Below, in pieces: positions 19,612-30,204 of a stretch of DNA of 64,000 nucleotides. Position numbers and translations under genes: made by a program. This stretch comes from Serratia nevei (GTDB taxonomy: Bacteria > Pseudomonadota > Gammaproteobacteria > Enterobacterales > Enterobacteriaceae): positions 2,294,001-2,358,000 of the forward strand of contig NZ_CP149940.1 of the NCBI RefSeq assembly GCF_037948395.1. Direction: 5' to 3'. Under the pieces are notes generated by a model. It made no database searches and was not told the origin of the DNA. It worked only from the letters and a program-made list of their open reading frames with translations. How positions within the stretch are numbered: position 1 is the first letter of the stretch; each line of letters starts with the position of its first letter.

Positions 19612-21024
19612 TTACAGCACGTGTACCGAGGCGGTGTTGGTAGTGCCGCTCGGCACCAGCGCGCCGGAAACCATCACCACAACGTCGCCTTTCTGCGCCA
19701 GGCCGCTGGCCAGCGCGGCTTCTTTACCGATGCGGTAGAAGTCGTCGGTAGAGGCGATTTCCTTGACCATCTGCGGGATAACGCCCTTGCTCAGCACCAG
19801 CTGATGCGCGGTGGTTTCATTGGTGGTCAGCGCCAGGATCACTGCGTTCGGGAAGTATTTACGCACGGATTTCGCTGACTTGCCGCCGCTGGTGGCGACG
19901 ACGATCAGCGGCGCGTCCAGTTTCTCGGCGGTTTCTACCGCACCGCGGCACACCGCTTCGGTGATGCGCAGCTTGCGACGGTCGTTCAGGGTATCGATGC
20001 GGCTAGGCATCACGCGATCGGTACGCTCGCAGATGGTGGCCATGATGTTGACCGCTTCCAGCGGGTATTTGCCCTTGGCGCTCTCGCCGGACAGCATGAC
20101 GGCATCGGTACCGTCCAGGATGGCGTTGGCAACGTCGCCGGCTTCCGCGCGGGTAGGGCGCGGGTTCTTGATCATGGAGTCGAGCATCTGGGTGGCGGTG
20201 ATCACCACTTTACGCGCGCGGTTACATTTCTCGATCATCATCTTCTGGGCGAAGATCACTTCTTCGACCGGGATCTCGACGCCCAAGTCGCCACGGGCAA
20301 CCATGATGCCGTCGGACGCTTCGAGGATCTCGTCGAAATTGTTCAGGCCTTCCTGGTTTTCGATCTTGGAGATGATCTGGATCTGCTCGCCGCCGTGGGC
20401 TTTCAGGTGTTCGCGGATCTCCAGCACGTCGGAGCGCTTGCGGATGAAGGATGCCGCCACGAAGTCGACGCCTTGTTCGCAGCCGAAGATCAGGTCACGT
20501 TTGTCTTTTTCGGCCAGCGCAGGCAGCTGGATGGAAACGCCCGGCAGGTTGACGCCCTTGTTCTCGCCGAGATCGCCGTTGTTCAGCACCTTACAAATGA
20601 CTTCGTTTTCGGTCACGTTGGTGACTTCCATGCCGATCAGGCCGTCGTCTACCAGCACGGTGTTACCGATCTTCAGGTCGGCGGCGAAGCCGGCGTAGGT
20701 GACCGCTACGCGATCGCTGTTGCCGATCACGCTCTGGTCGGTGGTGAAAGTGAAGGTTTGGCCGGCGACCAGCGAGGCGTCTTTACCGCCTTCCAGTTTC
20801 ATGGTGCGAATTTCCGGGCCTTTGGTATCCAGCAGGATGCCGGCATTGATACCGGTTTTCGCCATCACGGCGCGCATGTTCTTGATGCGGTTGCCGTGCT
20901 CTTCATAGTCGCCGTGAGAGAAGTTGAGACGCATCACGTTCATGCCCGCATTGAGCAGGTTGGTCAGCATTTCTTCCGATTCGGTTTTTGGACCGATGGT
21001 ACAAACAATTTTGGTCTTTTTCAT
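19612..21024 (-). CDS. pykF: Pyruvate kinase I PykF
   Basis: This glycolytic enzyme converts PEP + ADP to pyruvate + ATP and is allosterically activated by fructose 1,6-bisphosphate. 470 residues, as in E. coli. It has [16 protein letters not shown] at the start, the [10 protein letters not shown] and [10 protein letters not shown] active-site blocks, and [10 protein letters not shown] with metal and substrate ligands. The effector-binding C-terminal domain ends [11 protein letters not shown] Cra operator lies in its 5' region. Confidence 0.97.
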   Translation of the reverse strand: MKKTKIVCTIGPKTESEEMLTNLLNAGMNVMRLNFSHGDYEEHGNRIKNMRAVMAKTGINAGILLDTKGPEIRTMKLEGGKDASLVAGQTFTFTTDQSVIGNSDRVAVTYAGFAADLKIGNTVLVDDGLIGMEVTNVTENEVICKVLNNGDLGENKGVNLPGVSIQLPALAEKDKRDLIFGCEQGVDFVAASFIRKRSDVLEIREHLKAHGGEQIQIISKIENQEGLNNFDEILEASDGIMVARGDLGVEIPVEEVIFAQKMMIEKCNRARKVVITATQMLDSMIKNPRPTRAEAGDVANAILDGTDAVMLSGESAKGKYPLEAVNIMATICERTDRVMPSRIDTLNDRRKLRITEAVCRGAVETAEKLDAPLIVVATSGGKSAKSVRKYFPNAVILALTTNETTAHQLVLSKGVIPQMVKEIASTDDFYRIGKEAALASGLAQKGDVVVMVSGALVPSGTTNTASVHVL

Positions 21025-21247
21025 GGCGGAGTTTTCTACAAGTTGTGATGGATAAAAAAACGAATTTGACCGGCGCGGTTTACGCCGGTAGGGAATTTGG
21101 GCCGTGCCTGGTGGTGAAAAACATAGTTAAGGATAGGTGACGACAGTTGAAGCGGGGCGGAAAAATTCAGCCCGCGCGGGGGCGCGGGGATGCTGCGCAA
21201 CGGGGTAAGATCAGATCGTGTTGTTATAGCGTTTTCGCAGATCAAGG

Positions 21248-21306
21248 GCTGAAACCATTCAACTGATAGACGTTGCGCATTATAAAGGCTAAGCGGTGGG
21301 AAACAA
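21248..21306 (-). promoter_or_regulatory. pykF promoter with Cra operator
   Basis: On the minus strand there is a -35 TTGTTT (21301-21306), a 16-base spacer and a -10 TATAAT (21279-21284). The + strand sequence gctgaaaccattcaac at 21248-21263 matches the Cra consensus (GCTGAAACGTTTCA) well and would lie at about +9 to +24. That is a repressing position, as known for E. coli pykF. Confidence 0.8.
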
Positions 21307-21418
21307 AATAAAAAACCGCGGCGGCGCGGCGGATATGTCAAAACGGGGGCAAATGTGGCGCAAATGCAACGCGTTGCGGGCCGCTTGTTGCGCAAATAAC
21401 CATGCTGTAAATACAGGT

Positions 21419-21724
21419 TTAACGCGTTTGGGGAATTTCCAGCAGCACGCCGGCGCTCAGGCAGAAGCAGCCGCTGGCGACGTTGGCCGGCAATATCAGG
21501 CTCTCGCCGGCCCGTACCACCCGGGTGTCACCGCCGAGGGTAAACTCGAATTCACCGGAGATCACCCGGGTTTGCCGCGCGTGCGGGGGCTTTTGCAGCT
21601 GGCCGAAGGCACCGGCCTCGAAACGCACTTCTGCCGCCGGCGAACCGTCGCTCATCACGCCTTCACGGCGAGCAAGGCCATTGTCGAGCGATAAAAAGGC
21701 GGTTTTGGCGGTAAAGGTGGTCAT
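21419..21724 (-). CDS. Small single-domain cupin protein
   Basis: 101 residues forming one cupin barrel. The pattern GQLQKPPHARQTRVISGEFEF near residue 40-60 and RAGESLILPANV near 75 correspond to cupin motifs 1 and 2; the usual metal-binding histidines are largely reduced to one (PPHARQ). The substrate cannot be inferred. It lies alone between pykF and the tRNA-Val cluster, a place without a counterpart in E. coli. Confidence 0.75.
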   Translation of the reverse strand: MTTFTAKTAFLSLDNGLARREGVMSDGSPAAEVRFEAGAFGQLQKPPHARQTRVISGEFEFTLGGDTRVVRAGESLILPANVASGCFCLSAGVLLEIPQTR

Positions 21725-21844
21725 GTGGCGTTCCTGGTGGCTGATGGCGGTAGCACGGCGCGATCGACATAAAAGTCAGGCGGTCGGGCAGAGACGAAAC
21801 TACGGGAAGTATAACGCGATAGGGGGAGAGATGAATCAGCAATA

Positions 21845-21921
21845 TGGTGCGTCCGAGTGGACTCGAACCACCGACCCCCACCATGTCAAGGTGGTGCTCT
21901 AACCAACTGAGCTACGGACGC
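21845..21921 (-). tRNA. tRNA-Val(GAC), copy 3
   Basis: 77 bases with encoded CCA. Acceptor GCGTCCG/CGGACGC, D-loop GTAGCTCAGTTGG, anticodon loop TTGACAT (anticodon GAC, reads GUC), T-loop GGTTCGAGTCC. Identical to the two upstream copies and to E. coli valV/valW type. It is the most promoter-distal copy. Confidence 0.98.
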
Positions 21922-21941
21922 ACTGCACTGCTTCAGGAATT

Positions 21942-22018
21942 TGGTGCGTCCGAGTGGACTCGAACCACCGACCCCCACCATGTCAAGGTGGTGCTCTAAC
22001 CAACTGAGCTACGGACGC
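21942..22018 (-). tRNA. tRNA-Val(GAC), copy 2
   Basis: Identical 77-base tRNA with anticodon GAC and encoded CCA. It is separated from the flanking copies by 20-base spacers that differ at only two positions, so the array arose by tandem duplication. Confidence 0.98.
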
Positions 22019-22038
22019 ACTGTACGGCTTCAGGAATT

Positions 22039-22115
22039 TGGTGCGTCCGAGTGGACTCGAACCACCGACCCCCACCATGTCAAGGTGGTGCTCTAACCAA
22101 CTGAGCTACGGACGC
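22039..22115 (-). tRNA. tRNA-Val(GAC), copy 1
   Basis: Identical 77-base tRNA with anticodon GAC and encoded CCA; the first copy of the transcription unit. E. coli has two copies (valV, valW) at the same place next to mdtK. Confidence 0.98.
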
Positions 22116-22145
22116 ATCTTTTCCTGTCTGTCATGGCTGACAGCG

Positions 22146-22181
22146 GGGACGAATATTAACGAGCTACCCGCGTGCTGGCAA
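22146..22181 (-). promoter_or_regulatory. Promoter of the tRNA-Val operon
   Basis: -35 TTGCCA (22176-22181), 17-base spacer, -10 TAATAT (22153-22158), then a GC-rich cgtccccgc discriminator. Such a discriminator is typical of stable-RNA promoters under stringent control. Confidence 0.8.
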
Positions 22182-22262
22182 GGGGAAAAGCGCAATTTTA
22201 TTCGGTATTTCACGCGATTGCTGAGGTTGTGCGCAGTCCGGCGCTTTTTTCCGCAAACCGCA

Positions 22263-22290
22263 GCCCGGCCGGGGATGAAACCGGCCGGGC
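22263..22290 (-). terminator. Hairpin after mdtK
   Basis: A perfect 10-bp stem (gcccggccgg/ccggccgggc) with an 8-base loop lies 7 bases past the mdtK stop. The following TGCGGTTTGCGG is poor in T, so termination may be weak. Confidence 0.5.
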
Positions 22291-22296
22291 GCGGGC

Positions 22297-23673
22297 TCAG
22301 CGCGTGGAACGCTGCAGGATGACGGCGGTCGGCTGTTTCTGCAGCCAGCGCATGCGCAGCGCCATCATGATGGCGGCGAAGGTCAGGCCGATGATAAAGC
22401 CGATCCAGAAACCGCTTGGCCCCATTGCCGGCACCACCACATCGGTTAACGCCAGCAGATAGCCGCTCGGCAGGCCCAACACCCAATAAGCGATGAAGGT
22501 GATGAAGAAGATCGCGCGGGTATCTTTATAACCACGCAGCACGCCGCTGCCGATCACCTGGACAGAATCCGAGATTTGGTACAGCGCCGCCAGCAGCATC
22601 AGCTGCGACGCCATCGCCACCACCGCCGGGCTATCGTTGTACAGCAGGGCGATCGGTTCGCGGAAGGTGGCGGTAAACAGCGCGGTGCAGACGGCCATGG
22701 TGATGCCGACGCCGATGGCGGAGTAGGCGGCGACACGGGCGCCTTCAACCGAACCTTCCCCCAGACGGTAACCGACGCGGATGGTGGCGCCGACGCCCAG
22801 CGACAGCGGCAGCACGAACATCAGCGCGCTGAAGTTAAGCGCGATCTGGTGGCCGGCGACCGCAACGATCCCCAGCGGCGAAACCAGCAGCGCCACCACG
22901 GCGAACAGCGTGACTTCGAAGAACAGCGCCAACGCCACCGGCATGCCGATGCCGATCAGGCGCTTCAGCGCCGCCCAATCCGGGCCGCCGAGATCGCCTG
23001 CCTGGCGTTTGATGTCGCGCTGCGAGGGCGCGCGCTTCACGTACCAGCGCATCATCAGGAACATGATCCAGTAGACGCTGCCGGTGGCGACGCCACAGCC
23101 GACGCCACCCAGCTCCGGCATGCCGAACTTGCCGTAGATGAAGATGTAGTTGATCGGGATATTCACCAGCAGGCCGAGGAAGCCGATCACCATGCCGGGC
23201 TTGGTTTTGGACAGGCCTTCGCACTGGTTGCGCATCACCTGGAAGAACAGGTAACCCGGCGCTCCCCACATGATGGCGTGCAGATAACCGACGGCTTTAT
23301 CCGCCAGCTGCGGATCGATGTTGTGCATCATGTCGATGACGAACTTGCAGTTATACAGCACCACGATCAGCAGCACGGACACGCCGGAAGCCAGCCAAAA
23401 ACCCTGGCGCACCTGGTGAGCGATGCGATCGCGCCGCCCGGCGCCGTTAAGCTGGGCGATAACCGGGGTCAGCGCCAGCAGCAGGCCGTGGCCGAACAGG
23501 ATGGCCGGCAGCCAGATTGAAGTGCCGACCGCAACCGCCGCCATGTCGGTGGCGCTGTAGGCGCCGGCCATGATGGTATCCACCACGCCCATGGCGGTTT
23601 GCGATATTTGCGCGATGATGACCGGGATAGCGAGAGCCAATAAACTACGCGCTTCAATTAAGTACTTCTGCAC
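22297..23673 (-). CDS. mdtK: MATE multidrug efflux pump MdtK
   Basis: 458 residues, 12 membrane spans, MATE family; a Na+- or H+-coupled exporter of fluoroquinolones, dyes and dipeptides in the inner membrane. It follows E. coli MdtK throughout, for example [22 protein letters not shown] and [17 protein letters not shown]. The start codon is GTG (23673), as in E. coli, and no ATG fits the frame nearby. Divergent from ribC. Confidence 0.95.
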   Translation of the reverse strand: MQKYLIEARSLLALAIPVIIAQISQTAMGVVDTIMAGAYSATDMAAVAVGTSIWLPAILFGHGLLLALTPVIAQLNGAGRRDRIAHQVRQGFWLASGVSVLLIVVLYNCKFVIDMMHNIDPQLADKAVGYLHAIMWGAPGYLFFQVMRNQCEGLSKTKPGMVIGFLGLLVNIPINYIFIYGKFGMPELGGVGCGVATGSVYWIMFLMMRWYVKRAPSQRDIKRQAGDLGGPDWAALKRLIGIGMPVALALFFEVTLFAVVALLVSPLGIVAVAGHQIALNFSALMFVLPLSLGVGATIRVGYRLGEGSVEGARVAAYSAIGVGITMAVCTALFTATFREPIALLYNDSPAVVAMASQLMLLAALYQISDSVQVIGSGVLRGYKDTRAIFFITFIAYWVLGLPSGYLLALTDVVVPAMGPSGFWIGFIIGLTFAAIMMALRMRWLQKQPTAVILQRSTR

Positions 23674-23910
23674 GCATACACCTTTCTATTTATATATGTG
23701 GGAGGGAGGGCTGCCGCGAGAGGACAACAATTAAAATAGCGGAATTTTGTCAAAAATATTGTACCTGCTCGGCGTCGTTAAGCAAACGCCGCAGATAAAT
23801 AGTTATTAAATGCGCAGGCCCGCGTTTTTTGCCTACGCGGATTTGGTTTTCAGCGCCAACTGGGGCAAACTGCCGGGAGCGTTTTAACCTATTAGTAAGA
23901 AGAGGCACAT

Positions 23911-24561
23911 ATGTTCACCGGTATCGTACAAGGCACCGCGCCGCTGGTCGCCATTGATGAGAAACCCAATTTCCGCACCCACGTGATCGAGATGCCTGCC
24001 GAGCTGTTGCCGGGGCTGGAGCTGGGCGCGTCGGTGGCCCATAACGGCTGCTGCCTGACCGTGACCGCGGTGGAAGGCAACCGCGTCAGCTTCGATTTGA
24101 TCAAGGAAACGTTGCGCCTGACCAACCTCGGCGACTTGGCGCTCGGCGACATCGTCAATATCGAGCGCGCGGCAAAGTTCAATGACGAAATTGGCGGCCA
24201 TTTGATGTCCGGCCATATTATCTGCACGGCGGAAGTGGCCAAGATTTATACCTCGGAAAATAATCGCCAGGTATGGCTGCGCATGCCAAATGCGGAATTG
24301 ATGAAATATGTGCTGCACAAAGGTTTCATCGGCATCGACGGCATTAGCCTGACCATCGGCGAAGTGGTGAATAACCGTTTCTGCGTGCACCTGATCCCGG
24401 AAACGCTGGATCGCACCACGCTGGGTAAGAAACGCCTGGGCGATAAGGTGAACATCGAAATCGATCCGCAAACGCAGGCGGTGGTGGATACCGTCGAGCG
24501 CGTGCTGGCCAACCGGGAAGCGACGCTGGCGGCGGCGATGGCGCCGGCGCACAAAGACTGA
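23911..24561 (+). CDS. ribC: Riboflavin synthase alpha subunit RibC/RibE
   Basis: 216 residues in two homologous lumazine-binding barrels (about 1-97 and 98-195). It joins two 6,7-dimethyl-8-ribityllumazine molecules to make riboflavin. The typical start [10 protein letters not shown] is present, and the repeated GCCLTV and GISLTI segments mark the two barrels. Trimeric, cytosolic. No FMN riboswitch is visible in its 237-bp leader region. The adjacent mdtK is divergent. Confidence 0.96.
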   Translation: MFTGIVQGTAPLVAIDEKPNFRTHVIEMPAELLPGLELGASVAHNGCCLTVTAVEGNRVSFDLIKETLRLTNLGDLALGDIVNIERAAKFNDEIGGHLMSGHIICTAEVAKIYTSENNRQVWLRMPNAELMKYVLHKGFIGIDGISLTIGEVVNNRFCVHLIPETLDRTTLGKKRLGDKVNIEIDPQTQAVVDTVERVLANREATLAAAMAPAHKD

Positions 24562-24615
24562 CAGCGATTCTGGCGTTGCCGCCGGTATCGAATCATAAGC
24601 AGAGAGGAGAAACGC

Positions 24616-24909
24616 GTGAAGTTTTATGGGAAAACGTTGTTGTTAACCGCGTTGCTGGCGCTGAGCGCCTGCAGCAGCTCACCTGAGCAGGGCGCCGGCG
24701 CGCAAATGGCCGATGCGGATGATACCTGCGGCGCTTCGCAGTATCAAAACTTCGTCGGTAAGCCGATGACCTCGCTGGAAGGCGTGCGGATCGACGCCAA
24801 GGTGCGCGCCATTCCGTACAACTCTGCCGTTACCATGGATTTCAACCTGCGCCGCCTGAACTTCCTTGGCGATAGCAACGATAAAATCATTCGCGTTTAT
24901 TGCGGTTAA
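24616..24909 (+). CDS. Lipoprotein with an I78-type protease-inhibitor domain
   Basis: 97 residues from a GTG with AGAGGAG upstream. The signal peptide ends in lipobox LSAC (Cys19), followed by SSSPE, which favours outer-membrane sorting. The mature domain has the I78 pattern: CGASQYQNFVGKP at the start, a central RAIPYNSAVTMDFNLRRLN and terminal KIIRVYCG, with two cysteines that may form a disulfide. Members inhibit serine proteases such as elastase. No homologue at this place in E. coli. Confidence 0.8.
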   Translation: MKFYGKTLLLTALLALSACSSSPEQGAGAQMADADDTCGASQYQNFVGKPMTSLEGVRIDAKVRAIPYNSAVTMDFNLRRLNFLGDSNDKIIRVYCG

Positions 24910-24930
24910 CCCGCAGCGTCCGAAAGAGCA

Positions 24931-24968
24931 AAAAAAAGCCCCGGTGATGATGTTGCCGGGGCTTTTTT
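24931..24968. terminator. Two-way terminator between the I78 lipoprotein gene and cfa
   Basis: Stem aaagccccgg/ccggggcttt with an 11-base loop, with an A-run on the left and a T-run on the right. It can end transcripts in both directions. Confidence 0.9.
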
Positions 24969-24981
24969 ATCGGGAAAGCGT

Positions 24982-26133
24982 TCAGCGGGCGACGCGAATG
25001 CCGCCTTCAACGCCTTTCGGGCTGAACACTACCTGCCACAGCTGCAGATCGCGCGCCCGGAACGCGCCAGCGCAGGCGTTCAGGTAGTAGCTGAACATCC
25101 GCTCGAAGCGTTCGGAATAGCGCGGGGCAAGCTGCGGCCACGCCTGTTTGAAGCGTTCGAACCAGGCCATCAGCGTGCGATCGTAGTCGGCACCGATGTT
25201 GTGCCAGTCTTCCATCACGAAATGGCCCTCGCTGGCTTCGGCAATATGGCTCACTGAAGGCAGGCAGCCGTTCGGGAAAATGTACTTGTTGATCCACGGA
25301 TCGACGTTCATATCGGTCTTGTTGGAGCCGATGGTGTGCAGCAGGAACAGGCCGTGCGGCGCCAGATTGCGTTCTACCACGTTGAAATAGGTGCGGTAGT
25401 TTTTCGGCCCGACGTGCTCGAACATGCCGACCGAGACAATGCGATCGAACTGCTGATGCAGATCGCGGTAATCCTGCAGCAGGATCTGCACATCCAGCCC
25501 GGCGCAGCGCGCCTGAGCCAGCTTCTGCTGTTCGGCAGAAATGGTTACGCCGACCACTGACACGCCGTAATGCTTCGCCGCATAGGCGGAAAGACCGCCC
25601 CAGCCGCAGCCGATGTCCAGCAGGCGCATACCTGGCTGCAGCTGCAGTTTTTCGCAGATCATCCGCAGCTTCGCTTCCTGCGCTTCCTCCAGCGTAGTAG
25701 CGTCTTTCCAGTAGCCGCAGGAATATTGCATGTAAGGATCGAGCATCAGGGTAAACAGATCGTTGCCGAGATCGTAATGTTCTTTGCCGACGATCCAGGC
25801 GCGCTTTTTCGATTGCAGGTTGGTCAGGCGCGCGGCGGCGATACGCAGGGTATCTTTCAGGTGGTGGGGGAGTTTCTTCTCCAGCCCGGCGCTGACCACG
25901 CGCTGGAAGAACATATCCAGCCGTTCGCACTCCCACCAACCGTCCATGTAGCTTTCGCCCAGGCCCAGCGACCCTTGCTGCAGGACGCGTTTAAAGAAAT
26001 CGGGGTTTTTAACCTGAATATCGAAAGGGCGCGATCCGTTGATTTCAATGCCGGCCAGACCAAGCATTTCGTGCGCGATACGGTACCACTGATTGTCCTG
26101 GATGCTCAGATCTTCTATACACGATGAACTCAT
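24982..26133 (-). CDS. cfa: Cyclopropane fatty acid synthase Cfa
   Basis: This 383-residue SAM-dependent enzyme adds a methylene bridge to unsaturated acyl chains of membrane phospholipids, a stationary-phase and acid-stress response. It has the SAM motif LLDIGCGWGG near residue 172, VGVTISAEQQ, and YRDLHQQFDRIVSVGMFEHVG. Length matches E. coli Cfa (382). A leader of about 220 bases is likely, since a TATAAT lies at 26362-26367 on the minus strand; in E. coli a leader of similar length is the target of sRNAs such as RydC. Confidence 0.96.
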   Translation of the reverse strand: MSSSCIEDLSIQDNQWYRIAHEMLGLAGIEINGSRPFDIQVKNPDFFKRVLQQGSLGLGESYMDGWWECERLDMFFQRVVSAGLEKKLPHHLKDTLRIAAARLTNLQSKKRAWIVGKEHYDLGNDLFTLMLDPYMQYSCGYWKDATTLEEAQEAKLRMICEKLQLQPGMRLLDIGCGWGGLSAYAAKHYGVSVVGVTISAEQQKLAQARCAGLDVQILLQDYRDLHQQFDRIVSVGMFEHVGPKNYRTYFNVVERNLAPHGLFLLHTIGSNKTDMNVDPWINKYIFPNGCLPSVSHIAEASEGHFVMEDWHNIGADYDRTLMAWFERFKQAWPQLAPRYSERFERMFSYYLNACAGAFRARDLQLWQVVFSPKGVEGGIRVAR

Positions 26134-26476
26134 AGCTTCTCCATCACCTTCTTCTGACTGATGACCCGTTAGGAAACAGCTTAGACAATTTCTGCGGGTG
26201 CATACGTTTACCGGCGGAAAATAGGCCCGCGGCGTCTGATATCCGACTATGAACAGAGGAAATTTAAAGAAACGACCCGGCGCGAACGGCGCGGGATAAA
26301 CGCATCCTTAAAAAAGAGTGTGACGCAAAGCGCGTACACAAGTGCTAATTGAGATATAGAGATTATAAGGTGTTACTTTACAAGGTTGTTTTTGAGTATA
26401 GGCGTGCCGAGGCGTTGACTCAACTGTAAATCGCACTCGGCACGCATATTCTTTAAGTGATTATTAAACTTGGTAA
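26134..26476. other. cfa-punC intergenic region
   Basis: 343 bp without a gene. It holds the cfa leader, a minus-strand -10 TATAAT at 26362-26367, and a 10-bp inverted repeat gcgtgccgag/ctcggcacgc (26402-26411 and 26436-26445). The repeat encloses the palindrome gttgactcaac and could end punC transcripts, although no T-run follows. Confidence 0.6.
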
Positions 26477-27688
26477 TTATGACGCTGAGTTAGCATGTTC
26501 CCGCTGCGCCTTTCGCTGCGCATCGGCCGCTTTTCCCCGCTGCAGGAAATACCCCAGTGCGGCCAGGATCACCGTCGATACCATCACCGTCACCGTCGCC
26601 AACAGCGGTTGGGCAATAAACGCCGACACCAGCATGCTCGCCACAAAGCACAGCCCCAGCTGCAGCGTATTTTGCAGCGCGGCGGCTTTACCGCTGCTTT
26701 CCGGGAACGGCATCAGCGCATTCGCCACCATGATCGGGTAGCCGGCGCCGTTGACCAGCGCCATCACGCAGAACGGGATCAGCAGCGTGGTGAGCGTCGG
26801 TGCGGTCAGGGTCGCCACCAGATACAGCGCCACCATGCTGACACCATAAGCTACCAGCAGCCACGGCAGCAGGGTTTTGCCATTGATGCGCGTGAGCGCG
26901 GCGCGGCAGCCGTAGCCACCCAGCAGGAAGGCCAGCGTTTGCGGCACATAGCTCAGACCGATGTCGCTCGGGCTGTAGCCCATGTCACCGAGGATGAACG
27001 GCGAGCCGGTCAGCCAGGCGAAGAAGCCGGCCGAGCAGGCGGCGTACATGGCGACGTTGCCGCTGAACACCGGGGATTTCAACAATTGCCAGAAGCTGAC
27101 GCCGTTTTTTGGCGCATCGGCGGTGGGTTGCGTTTTGGCGCGCTCTTTGAGCATCAACGTCGGCAGCAGCAGCAGCGCGGTGATCACCAACAGCGCGGCG
27201 AAGATCGCGCGCCAGCTGGCGTGGTTCAGCAACCAGGCGCCCAGCAGCGGGGCCAGCGCCGGCGACAGCGCCACCAGCGGCATAATGGTGGCGAACACGC
27301 GGTTGGCCTGGCCTTCGCGGTAACGGTCGACCACCAATGCTTGCCAGATGGCGGTGGCGGAGCAGACGCCGACGGCCTGAATAAAGCGCAGGATCCAGAG
27401 CTGCACGGCGTTTTCCACCCACAGCATGCCCAGGCAGCCGAGGGCGAACAGCGTCAGGCCGATCAATAAGACCGGTTTGCGGCCCAGACGGTCGGAGAGC
27501 GGCCCCCACAGCAGCTGCGCGAAGGCGAAGCCGGCCAGGAAGATGCTCAGGCTGGCGCTCACCGCGCCGGCGGAAATTTGCAGTTCTTCCCGCATGGCGC
27601 CGAAGGCGGGCAGGTACATATCGGTCGCCAGATAACCCAGCATGCTCAGGCCGGCGAGGTAGAACATAAAGCCAAAGGAATTTCGCAT
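26477..27688 (-). CDS. punC: Purine nucleoside MFS transporter PunC
   Basis: 403 residues, 12 membrane spans, Bcr/CflA-type drug:H+ antiporter family, inner membrane. It corresponds to E. coli PunC (YdhC), linked to purine nucleoside uptake. It has the MFS loop motif [16 protein letters not shown] between spans 2 and 3 and ATDMYLPA in the first span. The start is the ATG at 27688; the open frame continues far upstream but only as antisense of punR. Divergent from punR, its probable regulator. Confidence 0.92.
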   Translation of the reverse strand: MRNSFGFMFYLAGLSMLGYLATDMYLPAFGAMREELQISAGAVSASLSIFLAGFAFAQLLWGPLSDRLGRKPVLLIGLTLFALGCLGMLWVENAVQLWILRFIQAVGVCSATAIWQALVVDRYREGQANRVFATIMPLVALSPALAPLLGAWLLNHASWRAIFAALLVITALLLLPTLMLKERAKTQPTADAPKNGVSFWQLLKSPVFSGNVAMYAACSAGFFAWLTGSPFILGDMGYSPSDIGLSYVPQTLAFLLGGYGCRAALTRINGKTLLPWLLVAYGVSMVALYLVATLTAPTLTTLLIPFCVMALVNGAGYPIMVANALMPFPESSGKAAALQNTLQLGLCFVASMLVSAFIAQPLLATVTVMVSTVILAALGYFLQRGKAADAQRKAQREHANSAS

Positions 27689-27811
27689 GGTATTTCTCGT
27701 TAATATTTTAATGTCGCAGGTTTTTAGCGCCGGCCAGTGTATCCGGCTGGATCTCTGCTTGTGAAACGGTAATATTTGCAAAGTGCTGTTAAAAAAATTG
27801 AAGGCAAAGCG

Positions 27812-28756
27812 ATGTGGTCTGAATATTCTCTTGAAGTGGTCGACGCGGTGGCGCGCACCGGCAGTTTCAGCGCGGCGGCGCAGGAGCTGCACCGGGTGCC
27901 GTCGGCGGTGAGCTATACCGTACGGCAGCTGGAGCAATGGCTGGCGGTGCCGCTGTTCGAGCGGCGTCACCGCGATGTGGAGTTGACGCCGGCCGGCGCG
28001 CTGTTTATCAAGGATGCGCGAGTTGTTATCAAAAAAATGCTCGACACCCGCCGCCACTGTCAGCAGGTGGCCAACGGGTGGCGCGGCCAGCTGAATATCG
28101 CGGTGGACATCATCGTCAAACCACAGCGCAGTCGCCAACTGGTGCTGGATTTCTACCGTCATTTCCCCGACGTCGAACTGATGCTGCAACCCGAGGTGTT
28201 CAACGGCGTGTGGGATGCCTTGGTGGACGGCAGGGCGGACATGGCAATCGGCGCCACCCGTGCGGTGCCGGTCGGCGGCGGCTTCGCCTTCCGCGACATG
28301 GGCTATATGAACTGGCTGTGCGTGGTCAGCCCGCAGCACCCGCTGGCGCAACTGACAGGGCCGCTGAATGACGATCAGCTGCGGCCGTACCCTTCGCTTT
28401 GCCTGGAGGACACCTCGCGCAATCTGCCCAAGCGCGTCACCTGGACGCTGGATAACCAGCGGCGGCTGGTGGTGCCGGACTGGACTTCGGCGCTCGACTG
28501 TTTGTGCGCCGGGCTGTGCGTCGGCATGATGCCGGCACATCGGGCGCTGCCGCGGGTGCAGCGCGGTGAGCTGAAGGCGTTGCAGCTGCAGCAGCCGTTT
28601 CCCGCCAGCCCTTGCTGCCTGACCTGGCAGCAGGATAAACCCTCACCGGCGATGAGCTGGCTGCTGGCGTATCTGGGCGATGGGGAGACGCTGAACCAGG
28701 AGTGGCTGAGCGAGGCGGAACCGGAAGCCGCGCAGGCTTCCGGCGCGGGGGATTAG
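27812..28756 (+). CDS. punR: LysR-type regulator PunR
   Basis: 314 residues. N-terminal winged helix-turn-helix ([30 protein letters not shown], cut here to its key elements [10 protein letters not shown] and [10 protein letters not shown]), then an effector-binding domain. Very close to E. coli YdhB (PunR), which activates punC. The ATG at 27812 begins MWSEYSLEV exactly as in E. coli and has AAGGC upstream. Its 3' end overlaps the purR stop by 4 bases, tail to tail. Confidence 0.92.
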   Translation: MWSEYSLEVVDAVARTGSFSAAAQELHRVPSAVSYTVRQLEQWLAVPLFERRHRDVELTPAGALFIKDARVVIKKMLDTRRHCQQVANGWRGQLNIAVDIIVKPQRSRQLVLDFYRHFPDVELMLQPEVFNGVWDALVDGRADMAIGATRAVPVGGGFAFRDMGYMNWLCVVSPQHPLAQLTGPLNDDQLRPYPSLCLEDTSRNLPKRVTWTLDNQRRLVVPDWTSALDCLCAGLCVGMMPAHRALPRVQRGELKALQLQQPFPASPCCLTWQQDKPSPAMSWLLAYLGDGETLNQEWLSEAEPEAAQASGAGD

Positions 28757-29778
28757 CGGCGGTAGTCGATGAACGGACCGTCGGCGACCGAGCGGCGTTC
28801 AATCAGCTTCGGATGCACTTCGATCACCTGCGACTCTTCGCGTTTGCTGATGATGCGATCCAGCAGCATGGTGAAGGCCATTTCGCCCAGGCGTTCTTTA
28901 GGCTGGTGAATGGTGGTCAGCGCCGGGGTGAAGTAGCGGGCGTTACGCACGTTGTCATAGCCGATCACGGAAATATCCTGCGGCACCCGCAGCCCCAGCT
29001 CGTCGGCGGCGCAGATGGCGCCCATCGCCATGATGTCGCCGCCGCAGAATACCGCGGTCGGCCGCTGCTTTTGCGACAGGATTTGGTGCATCGCCTTGTA
29101 GCCGGACTCCGGCTCGAAGTCACCCTGGACGATCCACTCTTCGCGAATGTCGATATGCGCTTCCTGCAGCGCCTTCATAAAGCCCTGGTGACGGCCGCCG
29201 CCGGTATTGCGCGACAGTTGGCCCGGAATGGCGCCGATATCGCGGTGGCCGCGCTCGATCAGGTAACGGCCGGCCAGATAGCCGCCTTCGAACGCGTTAT
29301 CGATGATGGTGTCGGTGAAGTCGCCGCGCGCGGCGCCCCAGTCCATCACCACCATCGGGATATTGCGGTAGTCTTCCAGCATGCCCAGCAGCTGATCGGG
29401 GTACTCGGAGCACATGACCAGCAGGCCGTCGACGCGCTTTTGCGCCAGCATCGCCAGGTAGGCGCGCTGCTTGTCGAGATTGTTGTGCGAGTTGCACAGG
29501 ATCAGGGTGTAGCCTTTGCTGTAGCAGCTGTTTTCCACCGCCTCGATCACTTCGGCAAAGTAGGGCGCTTCGCTCGAGGTGGCCAGCAGGCCGATCGACT
29601 TGGTGTGATTGACTTTCAGGCTGCGCGCCACGGCGCTCGGCGAGTAGTGCAGCTCTTTGATGGCGGCCCACACGGCCGCTTTGGTCTCTTCGGCGACGAA
29701 ACGAGTCTTATTGATGACGTGCGAAACGGTGGTGGTGGAAACGCCCGCGCGTTTGGCCACATCTTTAATCGTTGCCAT
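28753..29778 (-). CDS. purR: Purine repressor PurR
   Basis: 341-residue LacI-family repressor of purine biosynthesis; binds DNA with hypoxanthine or guanine as corepressor. It begins [20 protein letters not shown] with the helix-turn-helix and hinge helix [10 protein letters not shown], followed by the periplasmic-binding-protein-like core. The ATG at 29778 fits E. coli exactly. A PurR-like box lies about 50 bases upstream, consistent with autorepression. Confidence 0.96.
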   Translation of the reverse strand: MATIKDVAKRAGVSTTTVSHVINKTRFVAEETKAAVWAAIKELHYSPSAVARSLKVNHTKSIGLLATSSEAPYFAEVIEAVENSCYSKGYTLILCNSHNNLDKQRAYLAMLAQKRVDGLLVMCSEYPDQLLGMLEDYRNIPMVVMDWGAARGDFTDTIIDNAFEGGYLAGRYLIERGHRDIGAIPGQLSRNTGGGRHQGFMKALQEAHIDIREEWIVQGDFEPESGYKAMHQILSQKQRPTAVFCGGDIMAMGAICAADELGLRVPQDISVIGYDNVRNARYFTPALTTIHQPKERLGEMAFTMLLDRIISKREESQVIEVHPKLIERRSVADGPFIDYRR

Positions 29779-29825
29779 GTAAGGAATGACTCCTGAACTC
29801 ACATGTTTACAGCATGTAAGTGTGA

Positions 29826-29841
29826 TGTTAATCGTTTGCCT
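29826..29841 (-). promoter_or_regulatory. PurR box before purR
   Basis: On the minus strand aggcaaacgattaaca agrees with the PUR box ANGCAANCGNTTNCNT at nearly all specified positions. It lies 48 bases before the start codon; E. coli purR is autoregulated through such sites. Confidence 0.65.
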
Positions 29842-30102
29842 ACGTAGATCCTTCTCCAGAGAAGCGAAAACTGAGTTTTTAGTGTGTTGAAGTCTTCAGC
29901 GCTTAATCAGGAGGGGCATGGATGCCGGTACGCAGTTGTGAACTGCGAATTTTGTCGCATATTGAACAAAAGTGGAAGAGGTAATCGAGATTATAAACCG
30001 GGAAATGATAACAAGATTTTATCGGCGAACTGTGGGAAAATGATTTGACGTACTAATTGTGCGCCTTTTATCCTTAGGAAAGCCCATTTTAAAGGAGTTG
30101 TC

Positions 30103-30192
30103 ATGGATACCGAATTGAAGATGTCGCTGTTCACCACCGTCTGCGCATTGGCGGTCATTATCGCTTTCAGCTTCGTTGCCGCGTTGAACTGA
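30103..30192 (+). CDS. ynhF: Small membrane protein YnhF
   Basis: 29 residues, MDTELKMSLFTT followed by a single hydrophobic span to the C-terminal AALN. E. coli YnhF also has 29 residues, the same M-x-T-x-LK-x-SL-x-TT start and AAL-x end, and lies between purR and sodB as here. AAAGGAG sits 7 bases before the ATG. It is an inner-membrane microprotein of unknown role. Confidence 0.9.
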   Translation: MDTELKMSLFTTVCALAVIIAFSFVAALN

Positions 30193-30204
30193 TTTACCCC
30201 CGGT

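Noticed and set aside
23674..23910. FMN riboswitch before ribC
   Set aside because: None of the RFN-element conserved blocks are present; in enterobacteria that element controls ribB.
27689..28540. N-terminal extension of punC to 687 residues
   Set aside because: The extra part is antisense to punR and has no transporter homology; the real ATG is at 27688.
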